From contig NZ_JAAIVI010000020.1 in the NCBI RefSeq assembly GCF_011008905.1, positions 429,942 through 493,941 of the forward strand: 64,000 nucleotides of DNA. Reading direction: 5' to 3'. A program made the translations under genes and the position numbers. The notes beneath the pieces are model-generated. The model made no database searches. It saw only the letters and a program-made list of their open reading frames with translations, and was not told where the DNA came from. This document shows positions 53,072 to 62,396 of this stretch, piece by piece (the first letter of the stretch is position 1; the number at the start of each line of letters is the position of its first letter). Source of the stretch: Wenzhouxiangella sp. XN201. GTDB lineage: Bacteria > Pseudomonadota > Gammaproteobacteria > Xanthomonadales > Wenzhouxiangellaceae.

Positions 53072-53398
53072 TCAGATGGTTTCCTCGACGAAGGTCTTGA
53101 GCGCCGACTTGGTCAGCGCACCGACCTTGGTGCCCTGGTGCTCGCCGTTCGCGAAGACCATCAGAGTCGGAATGCCGCGGATCTTGTAGCGGCTGGTGAC
53201 TTGCTGGTTCTCGTCGATGTTGAGTTTGGCGATCTTGAGGCGGTCGCCGTACTCGTCGGCGAGTTCGTGCAGGATCGGGTCGATCATCTTGCACGGGCCG
53301 CACCATTCGGCCCAGTAGTCGACCAGCACGGGGCCGTCGGCCTTGAGGACGTTTTCTTCGAAGTCGCTGTCGGTTACGTGGATGATCTTGTCGCTCAC
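53072..53398 (-). CDS. trxA: Thioredoxin 1
   Basis: 108 residues with the WCGPC redox motif in [20 protein letters not shown] and the cis-proline in [10 protein letters not shown]. It is a general cytoplasmic disulfide reductant. The order rhlB (divergent) / trxA-rho is the same as in Escherichia coli, which confirms identity. The 205-nt gap to rhlB should hold promoters for both. Confidence 0.98.
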   Translation of the reverse strand: MSDKIIHVTDSDFEENVLKADGPVLVDYWAEWCGPCKMIDPILHELADEYGDRLKIAKLNIDENQQVTSRYKIRGIPTLMVFANGEHQGTKVGALTKSALKTFVEETI

Positions 53399-53603
53399 GG
53401 CTTGTCTCTCTCCTTCGGGAACAGGGGCGCGGCGGCGAATCGCGGCCGCGTCGAGCAGGATTGCGGTTTTGCCAATATACTATGCCACGCCTGCACGTGC
53501 GGTCACGACTGCGTGACGAAATGAAAGTCGGCAGGTTCGAGCGCCGGCCGACACACGTCAGGTCTAGGCAGTCAAACGAAATTTCAAGGACAAACGCATC
53601 TCC

Positions 53604-54905
53604 GTGACCGACAACACTGGCGCCCAACAGGTGCTGACAGATACCCGCTTCGATTCCTTCGATCTTCATCCCGATATTCAGCGAGGACTGGCCGAGGCCG
53701 GCTTCGAGTACTGTACGCCGATCCAGGAACTGACGCTCCCCTTGGCGCTCGCCGGCCGTGACGTTGCCGGCCAGGCGCGCACCGGCACGGGCAAGACGGC
53801 CGCGTTCCTGCTGCAGGTCTTTCAGCGCCTCCTCTCACCCGACTCGATCGGGCCGGGCGCGAATCCGCGCTCGATCATCATTGCCCCGACGCGCGAGCTG
53901 GCGATCCAGATTCACCGCGATGCCGAACTGTTGGGCAAGTACACCGGTCTTAGGTCGGTGCTCACCTACGGCGGTGTCGATTACCACAAGCAGCGCGAGC
54001 AGATCGCCGCCGGCGTCGACATTCTGATCGGCACACCCGGTCGCCTGATCGACTATCTCAAGCAGGGGGTCTACAACCTGAACGTCATCGAGGTGGCAGT
54101 GCTCGACGAGGCCGATCGAATGTTCGATCTGGGGTTCATCACCGACATTCGCTACCTGTTTCGAAAGATGCCGGCAGTGGACAAGCGCCAGACCCTGATG
54201 TTTTCGGCCACTTTCCCGCTCAAGGTCACCGAACTGGCCTACGAGCACATGAACGACGCCGAGACCATCCGCTTCGAGGAGGAGCAGGTCACGAGCGACC
54301 GCGTAAAGCAGGTGGTCTACTACCCGGCCAATCCCGAGAAGCTGCCGCTCCTGGTTCAGTTGCTGCGCGGTATGGAGGACGGTCACGTGATGGTCTTCGT
54401 CAATACCCGGCACAATACCGATCGGGTGGCGCGCACCCTCAAGGCCAACGGCTTCAACGCTGCCATGCTGGCCGGCAACGTGCCGCAGAAGAAGCGGCAG
54501 ACCCTGCTCAAGCGCTTCCACGACGGCGAGATCGACGTGCTGGTCGCCACCGATGTGGCTGCCCGCGGGCTGCACATTCCCGATGTCAGCCACGTCATCA
54601 ACTACGACCTCCCGCAGGAAGCCGCCGATTATGTCCACCGGATTGGTCGCACGGCGCGGCTCGGCGCCACCGGCGACGCCATCAGCTTCGCCTGTGAGGA
54701 CTACGCCTTTCACCTGCCCGAAGTCGAGGAATACATCGAGATGTCGCTGACGGTCGAACAACACGACCCCGACAGTCTCCCGGAACTCGAGCGCCCGGCA
54801 CCGCCACCGCGCAAGAGCGGGAAGAAGCAGGGCGGCCGTCGTGGCGGTGGTGGCAGAGGCCGGGGCGGACCGAACCGGGGCGGTGGCCGGCGACATTCCG
54901 GCTGA
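53604..54905 (+). CDS. rhlB: DEAD-box RNA helicase RhlB
   Basis: A 433-residue helicase, the RNA-unwinding member of the degradosome in Escherichia coli. Motifs in order: Q motif FEYCTPIQELTLPLALAGRD, Walker A ARTGTGKTAAF, PTRELAIQI, GTPGRLIDYL, LDEADRMFDLGF, MFSATFP, VNTRHNTDRV, TDVAARGLHIPDV and HRIGRTARLG. A basic Gly/Arg tail (about 405-433) should aid RNA binding. GTG at 53604 follows CAAGGA. Confidence 0.95.
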   Translation: MTDNTGAQQVLTDTRFDSFDLHPDIQRGLAEAGFEYCTPIQELTLPLALAGRDVAGQARTGTGKTAAFLLQVFQRLLSPDSIGPGANPRSIIIAPTRELAIQIHRDAELLGKYTGLRSVLTYGGVDYHKQREQIAAGVDILIGTPGRLIDYLKQGVYNLNVIEVAVLDEADRMFDLGFITDIRYLFRKMPAVDKRQTLMFSATFPLKVTELAYEHMNDAETIRFEEEQVTSDRVKQVVYYPANPEKLPLLVQLLRGMEDGHVMVFVNTRHNTDRVARTLKANGFNAAMLAGNVPQKKRQTLLKRFHDGEIDVLVATDVAARGLHIPDVSHVINYDLPQEAADYVHRIGRTARLGATGDAISFACEDYAFHLPEVEEYIEMSLTVEQHDPDSLPELERPAPPPRKSGKKQGGRRGGGGRGRGGPNRGGGRRHSG

Positions 54906-54927
54906 AGCGGGCCTCAACCGGCTTAGC

Positions 54928-54954
54928 AGCCAACCAGCGAACAAGCCAACCAAC
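54928..54954. repeat. Solo family C arm after rhlB
   Basis: Units of the CCAACCAG/CGAACAAG/CCAACCAA type, one arm only, about 20 nt beyond the rhlB stop. No complementary arm is found before gspC. Confidence 0.6.
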
Positions 54955-55011
54955 GTTCCTCCCCGTCTGTGCTAATCTCCCGCCAGATGTCACCCTGGAG
55001 GCGAACTGCCT

Positions 55012-55899
55012 GTGTCCGCCATGCTCTCACCCGCTTGGTCATCGCGACTGGCCCTGTCGATCAGCGCGATTCTGGCGCTGGCGATTGTATGGCTGGTGGT
55101 GCGGGCGGCCTGGCTGCTGATTGGCGGTGTTTCGGTGACCTCGGCGCCGGCCCCGGCCGTGCCGCAGATCGAAACGGGCTCGAGCGTGCAGGGGGAGTTC
55201 CGCTGGAACCTGTTCGGACGCTCGGCGTCGGCGCCCAGGCAGCTTCGACCGACCCCCGTCTCGGACAGTCGACTTCGGCTGAAGGGTGTAGTCGCCGGGC
55301 AAAACGCCTATGCCATCATCGCCGATCCGGGTTCGGGCGAGGACGTCTATCGCAGCGGTGATCCGCTGCCGGGCGGCGGAGAAGTCGAAACGATCGAATC
55401 ACGCCGGGTCGTCATCGTGCGCGACGGCCGACGTGAAACGCTCGAGCTCGATCCCGACGCCGCCACTTCTTCCGCCGGCGAGCGTGGGTCGCCCGGCCAG
55501 TTGTCCAACTCGGACGGTGCCAGACCGCGATTGCCGGGTATCCGGGGATTCGAGGCGCCGGAGGGCGCCAGCGTGGCGTCGCTGCCGCAGGCGGCCCGTT
55601 CCCTCGGTCTGAACGCGGGCGAGCTTTCCCAGGCGATTTCGGCCATGCCGGTTTCCGGTGGCGGCTTCCGGGTTCGACCCGGCCGCAATGCCCGCCTGTT
55701 TTCCGAACTGGGGCTGCAGGTCAACGATGTGGTCGTCGCCGTCAACGGCCAGCCGCTGGAGTCGGCGCAAGCCGTGCAGGGCCTTTTTGCCGACGTGATG
55801 TCGCGCGGCGAAGTGGCCATTACCGTCCGTCGCGACGGCCGTGAGTTGACCCTGCGGCCGGATCTCGAACAAGTCATGGGGAGTCTGCAATCACAATGA
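55012..55899 (+). CDS. gspC: Type II secretion protein GspC (inner-membrane, PDZ domain)
   Basis: 295 residues: a short cytoplasmic start, one membrane helix (about 14-38), the homology region (FRWNLFGRSAS, LRLKGVVAGQNAYAIIADP) and a C-terminal PDZ-like domain (GGGFRVRPGRNARLFSELGL, NDVVVAVNGQPLESAQA). GspC links the inner-membrane platform to the GspD secretin. GTG at 55012 has GGAG 11 nt before it; ATG at 55021 is possible. The ATGA overlap with gspD couples them. Confidence 0.93.
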   Translation: MSAMLSPAWSSRLALSISAILALAIVWLVVRAAWLLIGGVSVTSAPAPAVPQIETGSSVQGEFRWNLFGRSASAPRQLRPTPVSDSRLRLKGVVAGQNAYAIIADPGSGEDVYRSGDPLPGGGEVETIESRRVVIVRDGRRETLELDPDAATSSAGERGSPGQLSNSDGARPRLPGIRGFEAPEGASVASLPQAARSLGLNAGELSQAISAMPVSGGGFRVRPGRNARLFSELGLQVNDVVVAVNGQPLESAQAVQGLFADVMSRGEVAITVRRDGRELTLRPDLEQVMGSLQSQ

Positions 55900-57800
55900 T
55901 CCGTTCCATTCGACTGGGCCTGATCGCCCTGATTTTCTCGCTGCCGACGGCAGCACAGGACGACAACGGCCACGTACTCAATTTCAAGGACGCCGACATT
56001 CGTGCGCTGATCACCACGGTGGCCGACATGACCGGGCGCTCGATCATCGTCGACCCGCAGGTTTCCGGGCGGGTGACGGTCATCTCCTCCCAGTCGCTCG
56101 ACGACGAAGAGGTCTGGGATGTGTTCCAGTCCATCCTGCGGGTTCACGGCTACGCCGCGGTAGGTGACGAGCAGACGGTGCGCATCGTGCCCGACGTCAA
56201 CGCCCGCCAGGACGGGCGCGTGCCGGTCGACGACATGCGCGGCGGTGGCGACGAGCCGGTCACCCGCATCATCCCGCTCGAGCACGTCAGTGCCAGCGAG
56301 GTCTCGCAGCTCTTGCGTCAGCTCCTGCCGCAGTCGGCTTACATGGCGCATCACGAGGGCAGCAACAGCCTGATCATCAGCGACCGGGCGACCAACATCC
56401 GGCGCATCGAACAGATCATCGAGCGCCTGGACGCGGCGGTCGACCAGGAAGTCGAGGTGATTGCCCTTTCGCATGCTGATGCCGCAGAAGTCGTGCAGTT
56501 GATCAACCGCATCTACCCGGCCACCGACGGTGGAGAGTCGGCGGTCGCCGACGAAAGAACCAACACCGTCGTGCTCAGCGGTGATCCCGGTCGCCGCTTG
56601 CGGCTGCGTACCCTGATCAGTCACCTCGACACGCCGTTGCAGTCGGAGGGCAGCACCCAGGTCATTTACCTGCGCTATGCCACGGCCGACACCCTCGTGC
56701 CGGTGCTCGAAGGCATCCTTGAGCTTGACGAGGAGGACGGTCGCCAGGCACGCATACAGGCCCACGCCGACACCAATGCGCTGGTCGTCACGGCGCCGCC
56801 TTCGGTGTTCCGCAGTATTCAGTCGGTCGTGCGCCAGCTCGACATCCGCCGTGCGCAGGTGCTGGTCGAGGCGATCATCGCCGAGGTCGCAATGGATACG
56901 AGCAAGGAGCTGGGCATTCAGTGGCAGGCTTTCGAGTCGGGCGACGAGGGCTTTTTCGGCGGCACCAATTTCAATAGCGGTGGGCGCAATATCATCAATC
57001 TCAGCGCCGGACTGGGCGGGGAAGAGGGCGGTGGCGTCCTTCCCGGCCGCGGCCTGAACCTGGGCTATGTCGGCGGCCGCACCAGTCTGCTGGGTATCGA
57101 GATGCTCGAGATCGGCGGCCTGGCCCGCGCCCTGGCCAGCGACTCGAACACCAACGTGCTCTCGACGCCTTCGGTGGTGACTCTCGACAACCACGAGGCC
57201 AGCATCAATGTCGGGCAGGAAGTGCCCTTCCTCTCGGGCAGCTATTCCACCCAGGGCGTGTCCACCGGCGAAGGCCAGGTCAACCCCTTTCAGACCATCA
57301 ATCGCGAGGAAATCGGCGTCAAGCTCAACGTCACGCCGCATATCAACGAGGGTGACACCATCCTGCTCAATATCGCGCAGGAGGTCTCGACCCTGGCGCC
57401 ATCGACCGGCGCGGTCGACCTGATCACCAACAAGCGCACCATTTCGACGCGCGTAATGGTGCCCGACGGCGCCGTCCTGGTGCTCGGCGGACTGATCAGT
57501 GACGACCTGCAGGAAGGGCGCGAGGAAGTGCCGGGGCTGGGGCGCATCCCGCTGCTGGGCGAGCTGTTCCGCTATCGCAGCTCAAGCAAGGTCAAACGTA
57601 ACCTGATGGTGTTCATCCGGCCGCAGATCCTGCGCGACGAGGCCCTGATGGACGATGTGACGCGCTCGAAGTACACCCGCATTCGAGACCTGCAACTGGA
57701 GCAGCGCGACCGGGTCAAGGGATTGACGCGCAAGGAACAGATGCCGCTGCTGCCGGAACTGGAAGATTTCCTGCAGACGCCGCCCCCCGATGAGCGCTAG
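55896..57800 (+). CDS. gspD: Type II secretion secretin GspD
   Basis: 634 residues: signal peptide (to about 20), N0 domain (VLNFKDADIRALITTVADMTG), repeated N1-N3 KH-like domains, and the secretin core (VLVEAIIAEVAMDTSKELGIQWQ, VLSTPSVVTLDNHEASINVGQEVPF, ISTRVMVPDGAVLVLGGLI, PLLGELFRYRSSSKVKRNLMVF). It forms the outer-membrane pore for folded exoproteins. The short C-terminal tail resembles an S-domain, so a pilotin might be needed, but none is seen here. Confidence 0.96.
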   Translation: MIRSIRLGLIALIFSLPTAAQDDNGHVLNFKDADIRALITTVADMTGRSIIVDPQVSGRVTVISSQSLDDEEVWDVFQSILRVHGYAAVGDEQTVRIVPDVNARQDGRVPVDDMRGGGDEPVTRIIPLEHVSASEVSQLLRQLLPQSAYMAHHEGSNSLIISDRATNIRRIEQIIERLDAAVDQEVEVIALSHADAAEVVQLINRIYPATDGGESAVADERTNTVVLSGDPGRRLRLRTLISHLDTPLQSEGSTQVIYLRYATADTLVPVLEGILELDEEDGRQARIQAHADTNALVVTAPPSVFRSIQSVVRQLDIRRAQVLVEAIIAEVAMDTSKELGIQWQAFESGDEGFFGGTNFNSGGRNIINLSAGLGGEEGGGVLPGRGLNLGYVGGRTSLLGIEMLEIGGLARALASDSNTNVLSTPSVVTLDNHEASINVGQEVPFLSGSYSTQGVSTGEGQVNPFQTINREEIGVKLNVTPHINEGDTILLNIAQEVSTLAPSTGAVDLITNKRTISTRVMVPDGAVLVLGGLISDDLQEGREEVPGLGRIPLLGELFRYRSSSKVKRNLMVFIRPQILRDEALMDDVTRSKYTRIRDLQLEQRDRVKGLTRKEQMPLLPELEDFLQTPPPDER

Positions 57801-57806
57801 AGTCCG

Positions 57807-59285
57807 ATGAACGGCGAATTTCGTCCGGCCTACGGCTTTGCCCGCAAACGCGGGGTGGCGGTCGCCGGTCGCGACGGCGACGGCTCCGTGCGCCTGGCGG
57901 TGCGCGAACCGGTCGATGTGGCCGCGGTGCAGGAAGTTCGCCGCCGGCTTGAAGATCGGGTTCGCGTCGAGCGCCTGCCGGCGGCGGATTTCGATCGCCT
58001 GATCACCGAGCTCTACGAGGCCGACGACGCCGCTGCCAGGCACGCCGCCGAGGACCTGGGCGAGGACTTCGACCTCAATCGGCTGGCCGAAGACTTACCC
58101 GAGCCGGCCGACCTGCTCGAAAGCGAGGACGATGCGCCGATCATTCGCTTGATCAACGGCCTGCTGACCCAGGCCATTCGCGAGGGCGCCTCAGACATTC
58201 ACCTGGAACCGTTCGAGGAACGCCTGTCGATCCGCTTCCGGGTCGATGGTGTGCTGCGGGAGGTGATGGCGCCGGCACGCGGTCTGGCCGGGCTGATCGT
58301 CTCGCGCATCAAGGTCATGGCTCGGCTCGACATCGCCGAAAAGCGGGTGCCTCAGGACGGTCGCATCGGGCTGCGCATCGCCGGCCGGCCGGTGGACGTG
58401 CGCGTATCCACCTTGCCGTCCAATCACGGCGAGCGCGTGGTACTCAGGCTGCTCGACAAACAGGCCGGACGTCTCGACCTGGCCGAGTTGGGGATGGACG
58501 AGGCCACCTGCGAGCGCATGGAGAAGCTGATTCATCGTCCGCACGGCATCCTGCTGGTTACCGGACCGACCGGGTCGGGCAAGTCGACCACGCTGTACGC
58601 GTCGCTGCTGCGGCTGAATGACCGCAGCCGCAACATCATGACCGTCGAAGACCCGATCGAGTACGACCTCGACGGCATCGGCCAGACCCAGGTCAACCCC
58701 AAGGTCGACCTGACCTTTGCCCGCGGCCTGCGCGCCATCCTCCGCCAGGATCCGGACGTGGTCATGGTCGGCGAGATCCGCGATCTGGAAACCGCACGCA
58801 TCGCCGTCCAGGCCAGCCTGACCGGCCACCTGGTGCTCTCGACCTTGCACACCAATACTGCGGTCGGAGCCATCGCACGCCTGGTCGACATGGGCGTCGA
58901 ACCCTTCCTGCTGGCTTCGAGCTTGATCGGGGTGCTGGCCCAGCGCCTGGTGCGCGTTCTCGATCCGGAAATGCGCGAGCAATACAGCCTGGATGTCGCC
59001 GAGCTCGAACGCCTGGGCGTCAGCGCCGGTGAGCCGGCCACGCTTTACCGGCCGCGCTCCGAGCTGTCGGAAGGCGAGTCCGGCTACCATGGCCGTACCG
59101 GCATCTACGAGCTGGTGCCGGTCGATGAGACCCTGCGCAAGCTGATCCACGACGGTGCCTCGGAACAAGCGCTCGACAACCGGGCCCGTGAACTGGCGCC
59201 ATCAATCTTCGAGGATGGCTGGCGCAAGGCACTGGCGGGGACGACCAGCCTGGAAGAGGTGCTGAGAGTGACGAGAACGGCTTGA
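57807..59285 (+). CDS. gspE: Type II secretion ATPase GspE
   Basis: A 492-residue hexameric ATPase that powers pseudopilus assembly. It has the N1E region, Walker A LLVTGPTGSGKSTTLYA (about 250), Asp box IMTVEDPIEYDLDGI, Walker B RQDPDVVMVGEIRD and His box HLVLSTLHTNTA. The tetracysteine zinc element found in many GspE proteins is absent: the segment between LAQRLVRVLDPE and GYHGRTGIYEL has no cysteine. It begins 6 nt after gspD; a palindrome separates it from gspF. Confidence 0.96.
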   Translation: MNGEFRPAYGFARKRGVAVAGRDGDGSVRLAVREPVDVAAVQEVRRRLEDRVRVERLPAADFDRLITELYEADDAAARHAAEDLGEDFDLNRLAEDLPEPADLLESEDDAPIIRLINGLLTQAIREGASDIHLEPFEERLSIRFRVDGVLREVMAPARGLAGLIVSRIKVMARLDIAEKRVPQDGRIGLRIAGRPVDVRVSTLPSNHGERVVLRLLDKQAGRLDLAELGMDEATCERMEKLIHRPHGILLVTGPTGSGKSTTLYASLLRLNDRSRNIMTVEDPIEYDLDGIGQTQVNPKVDLTFARGLRAILRQDPDVVMVGEIRDLETARIAVQASLTGHLVLSTLHTNTAVGAIARLVDMGVEPFLLASSLIGVLAQRLVRVLDPEMREQYSLDVAELERLGVSAGEPATLYRPRSELSEGESGYHGRTGIYELVPVDETLRKLIHDGASEQALDNRARELAPSIFEDGWRKALAGTTSLEEVLRVTRTA

Positions 59286-59290
59286 GAAGA

Positions 59291-59465
59291 GCAAATTCGA
59301 AATTCGAAGCACCAAATCCGAAACAAATTCGAAATCCGAATGATTGAAACGGCTGCCTATTCAATGATCCCAGGCTGTGAGCGAGTCGCTTTCACGAGGC
59401 GGCCCTGGCCGTCGGCGGCCGTTTCGAATTTGGTGCTTCGAATTTCGAATTTCGGCCCGAAATTG
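59291..59465. repeat. Family D palindrome, 7-nt A/T-rich units
   Basis: The left arm, 59293-59342 (AAATTCG, AAATTCG, AAGCACC, AAATCCG, AAACAAATTCG, AAATCCG), has an inverted partner at 59420-59463 (CGTTTCG, AATTTGG, TGCTTCG, AATTTCG, AATTTCG). The loop is about 75 nt. It interrupts the gsp operon between gspE and gspF. Confidence 0.88.
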
Positions 59466-59533
59466 ACTGCCTTGCAACCAGCTGCCCTGACCGGTTGCAC
59501 ACCCGGCCCCACGCGACCAGCTGGCACACCCTG

Positions 59534-60736
59534 ATGCAAGCATACGAATACCAGGCCCTGACTGAAGCCGGCGCCACCACCCGCGGGGTGGTGCAGGCCG
59601 ACAGTGCCCGGGCGGCGCGTTCGCAACTGCGCGATCGCGGGCTGCTTCCGCTCGAAGTCAGCGCCGTCGAACGCGAGCGGCCGGGTTTCGGAGCTGCGGG
59701 CGGTCAGGGTCGTGAACGGGCGCTGCTGCTGCGCCAGATGAGCACCCTGTTGGCTGCCGGCCTGCCGCTCGAGGAAGTGCTCTCGGTACTGGTCGAACAG
59801 GCCGACCAGTCCCGCTCGCGGCGCCAGCTCGGGGCGATTCGCGCCCGTGTGATGGAAGGGCAAAGCCTGTCGGCGGCCATGGCCGAGCATCCGCGCCTGT
59901 TTCCGCCACTCTACAGTGCCTCGGTAGCTGCCGGTGAGCGCGCCGGGCAACTCGATATCGTGCTCGAACGCCTGGCCGGTTTCGCCGAACAGCGCGAGGA
60001 GATGCGGCGCAGCTTTTCCCTGGCCCTGGTCTACCCGGTCGTGTTGACGGTCATTGCCATTGCCGTGGTCACCGGCCTGATCGGCTTTGTCGTGCCGCGC
60101 GTGGTGGGCGTGTTCGAACAGGCCTCGCGCGAACTGCCCTGGCTGACGCGCAGCCTGCTGGCCCTGTCCGACGGCATCGCCAACTGGGGCTGGCTGATGA
60201 TCGTGATCCTCGGCGCATCTGTAATGGCGGCGATCCTGGCCCTGCGGCAGCCGCATCTGCGCTTGCGCTTCGACGAGTGGCTGCTGCGCCTGCCGGTCCT
60301 CGGGCGCCTGGCCCGTTCGCGCGAGACCGCGACCCTGATGCGCACCCTGGCGATTCTGGTGGGGAGTGCCGTGCCGCTGGTCGATGCCCTGCGCGTGGCC
60401 GGCGAGGTGGTGGTCAATCGCCGTATCCGGGCCGACGTGGAAGCGGCCAGCGCGCAGTTGCGCGAGGGCATTTCACTCACCCGCGCCCTGGGCCAGTACG
60501 ACTGGCTGCCGCCGATGGCGCGCCGTCTGCTCAGTGGCGGTGAGCGCAGTGGCGAGCTGGCGCCGATGCTCGAGCAAGCCGCTCGCCTCCAGGAGCGCGA
60601 TTTGCAGGCCGCCAGCCAGCTGCTGCTGGCCGTGCTGCAGCCGCTGTTGATCCTGCTCGTCGGCGCGGTCGTGCTCTACATCGTGCTGGCGATCATGCTG
60701 CCGATCATGAGCATGAGCCAGCTGTTGTCGGCATGA
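59534..60736 (+). CDS. gspF: Type II secretion inner-membrane platform protein GspF
   Basis: A 400-residue polytopic protein with two GspF domains (each ending in long hydrophobic stretches near 170-200 and 370-395), plus MQAYEYQALTEAGATTRGVV, RQMSTLLAAGLPLEEVL and LLSGGERSGELAPML. It anchors the GspE motor to the membrane. ATG at 59534; the extra upstream frame reads the D palindrome. The remaining pseudopilin and platform genes (gspG to gspN) do not follow; ftsE does. Confidence 0.95.
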   Translation: MQAYEYQALTEAGATTRGVVQADSARAARSQLRDRGLLPLEVSAVERERPGFGAAGGQGRERALLLRQMSTLLAAGLPLEEVLSVLVEQADQSRSRRQLGAIRARVMEGQSLSAAMAEHPRLFPPLYSASVAAGERAGQLDIVLERLAGFAEQREEMRRSFSLALVYPVVLTVIAIAVVTGLIGFVVPRVVGVFEQASRELPWLTRSLLALSDGIANWGWLMIVILGASVMAAILALRQPHLRLRFDEWLLRLPVLGRLARSRETATLMRTLAILVGSAVPLVDALRVAGEVVVNRRIRADVEAASAQLREGISLTRALGQYDWLPPMARRLLSGGERSGELAPMLEQAARLQERDLQAASQLLLAVLQPLLILLVGAVVLYIVLAIMLPIMSMSQLLSA

Positions 60737-61413
60737 TTCGATTCGAGCAGGTCGCCAAGCGCTATCCCGGCGGAATCCAGGCCCTGGCCGACGTCAGCTT
60801 TGAGCTCGAACGCGGCGAAATGGTATTTCTCACCGGCCGTTCCGGGGCCGGCAAGTCGACCCTGCTCAAGCTCATCGCCCTGCTCGAGCGGCCGAGCCGC
60901 GGGCGGGTGATCTTCGAAGGACGCAATGTCGGGCGGATCTCGCGCCGGCAGATTCCCTGGCTGCGGCGGCAGATCGGAATCGTGTTCCAGGATCACGCCT
61001 TGCTGTCGGATCGGCGGGTGTTCGACAACGTCGCGCTGCCGTTGGTGATCTCCGGCGTGGCCTACCCGGAGATTCGACGCCGGGTGCGCGCCGCGCTCGA
61101 CAAGGTGGGGCTACTCGACAAGGAAAGGATGTACCCGCCCATGCTTTCCGGCGGGGAGCAGCAGCGTGTCGGCATCGCGCGCGCCATCGTCGGCAAGCCC
61201 GCCCTGCTGCTGGCCGACGAGCCGACCGGCAATCTCGATCCGGAGTTGTCGGCCGAACTGATGCAGTTCTTCACCCGCCTCAATGAAACCGGCACCACGG
61301 TGTTGATCGCCAGCCACGATCTCGACCTGATCAAGCGCCTCGGGCGGCGGGTCATGGTTCTCGGCGAGGGCCGCCTGGTTGATGATGTTCGCGTGGCGGA
61401 GGGTTTGTCGTGA
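60733..61413 (+). CDS. ftsE: Cell division ATP-binding protein FtsE
   Basis: A 226-residue ABC ATPase with Walker A LTGRSGAGKSTLLKLI, signature MLSGGEQQRVGIARA, Walker B LLLADEPTGNLDPEL and the switch His in IASHDLDLI. With FtsX it controls peptidoglycan hydrolases at the septum through EnvC-type activators. ATG overlaps the gspF stop (ATGA). Confidence 0.96.
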   Translation: MIRFEQVAKRYPGGIQALADVSFELERGEMVFLTGRSGAGKSTLLKLIALLERPSRGRVIFEGRNVGRISRRQIPWLRRQIGIVFQDHALLSDRRVFDNVALPLVISGVAYPEIRRRVRAALDKVGLLDKERMYPPMLSGGEQQRVGIARAIVGKPALLLADEPTGNLDPELSAELMQFFTRLNETGTTVLIASHDLDLIKRLGRRVMVLGEGRLVDDVRVAEGLS

Positions 61414-62330
61414 AGCGGCAGGGGAGCCTGCGTGCCTGGTCGCGGCGGCATGCCTACAGCCTGCTGTCCTCGCTGGGCGCACTGCTGCGCCAGCCGGTGG
61501 CCAGTCTGATGACGGTTATCGTGCTGGCCATAACGCTCAGCCTCCCGGCCGGGCTGCATCTGTTGCTCGACAGCGCCGACCGGGTGTCGGCCAACTGGCA
61601 GCGGCTCGATACCTTGTCGATCTTCCTCGATGAGGCGATCGGGGAGTCGGATGCCGTGCGCCTGAGTTCGGAGTTGAGCACGTGGCCGACAATCGCGACG
61701 GTCGATCCGATCAGCCCCGAACAGGGCCTGGCCGAAGTGACCGGACAGCTGGGGCTGGACGGGGTCGCTGAGCGCATCGAATCCAATCCGCTGCCCTGGG
61801 TGCTGGAGATCAGCCCGATTGCCGATGCCGATCCCGGGTTACTGGCCGGTCGCCTGGAAGCGCTGGACGACGTCGACCGGGTCATCGTGGACCTGCAGTG
61901 GCTCGAGCGGTTCCGGGCCATCGTCGAGTTGCTCGAGCGCCTTGCGGCCGTGCTGGCCGTGCTGTTTGCCGTGGCCGTGGCCTTCATCGTCGGCAACACC
62001 ATCCGGATGGATATTCACAACCGGCACGAAGAGATCCGCGTGCTGGCCCTGGTCGGCGCCACAGATGGATTCATCCGCCGGCCGTTCCTGTACTCGGGGT
62101 TGTGGTACGGGATGGCCGGAGGCGCACTGGCCTGGTTGCTGATCGAGGTCGGGCTGGCCCTGCTCGCTGGGCCGGTCGGCCGGCTCAGCGATAGCTACGG
62201 CAGCGATTTCGTGCTTTCGGCGCCCGACCTGGACCTGATTGCCGTGCTGGTTGTCGGCAGTGGCCTGCTGGGCATCCTGGGATCCTGGCTGGCGGTGGGT
62301 CGGCACCTGCGCCGCATTCATCCGAGCTGA
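61410..62330 (+). CDS. ftsX: Cell division membrane protein FtsX
   Basis: A 306-residue permease-like partner of FtsE with four membrane helices (about 27-50, 175-195, 222-250, 270-295) and a large periplasmic domain between the first two. NTIRMDIHNRHEEIRVLALVGAT is the conserved cytoplasmic loop. GTG at 61410 overlaps ftsE (GTGA). In many gammaproteobacteria rpoH follows; here a terminator and tRNA genes do. Confidence 0.95.
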   Translation: MKRQGSLRAWSRRHAYSLLSSLGALLRQPVASLMTVIVLAITLSLPAGLHLLLDSADRVSANWQRLDTLSIFLDEAIGESDAVRLSSELSTWPTIATVDPISPEQGLAEVTGQLGLDGVAERIESNPLPWVLEISPIADADPGLLAGRLEALDDVDRVIVDLQWLERFRAIVELLERLAAVLAVLFAVAVAFIVGNTIRMDIHNRHEEIRVLALVGATDGFIRRPFLYSGLWYGMAGGALAWLLIEVGLALLAGPVGRLSDSYGSDFVLSAPDLDLIAVLVVGSGLLGILGSWLAVGRHLRRIHPS

Positions 62331-62348
62331 ATCCCGGGGCTGATCCAG

Positions 62349-62378
62349 TCTGCACGAAGCGTCGGTGCAGATTTTCTC
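62349..62378 (+). terminator. Rho-independent terminator after ftsX
   Basis: TCTGCAC (62349-62355) pairs with GTGCAGA (62365-62371), followed by TTTTCTC. Ends the gsp-fts transcript before the tRNA promoter. Confidence 0.8.
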
Positions 62379-62396
62379 AAAGGGCCCCTACAGCGG

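Noticed and set aside
55347..57341. 664-codon open frame on the minus strand
   Set aside because: It lies wholly opposite gspC/gspD, which are certain. The composition (His/Arg/Asp-rich, no motifs) is that of a GC-rich shadow frame.
5675..59465. Palindromes considered as ordinary Rho-independent terminators
   Set aside because: Most lack a T-tract after the right arm, have loops of 12 to 180 nt, and occur between co-directional genes of one run.
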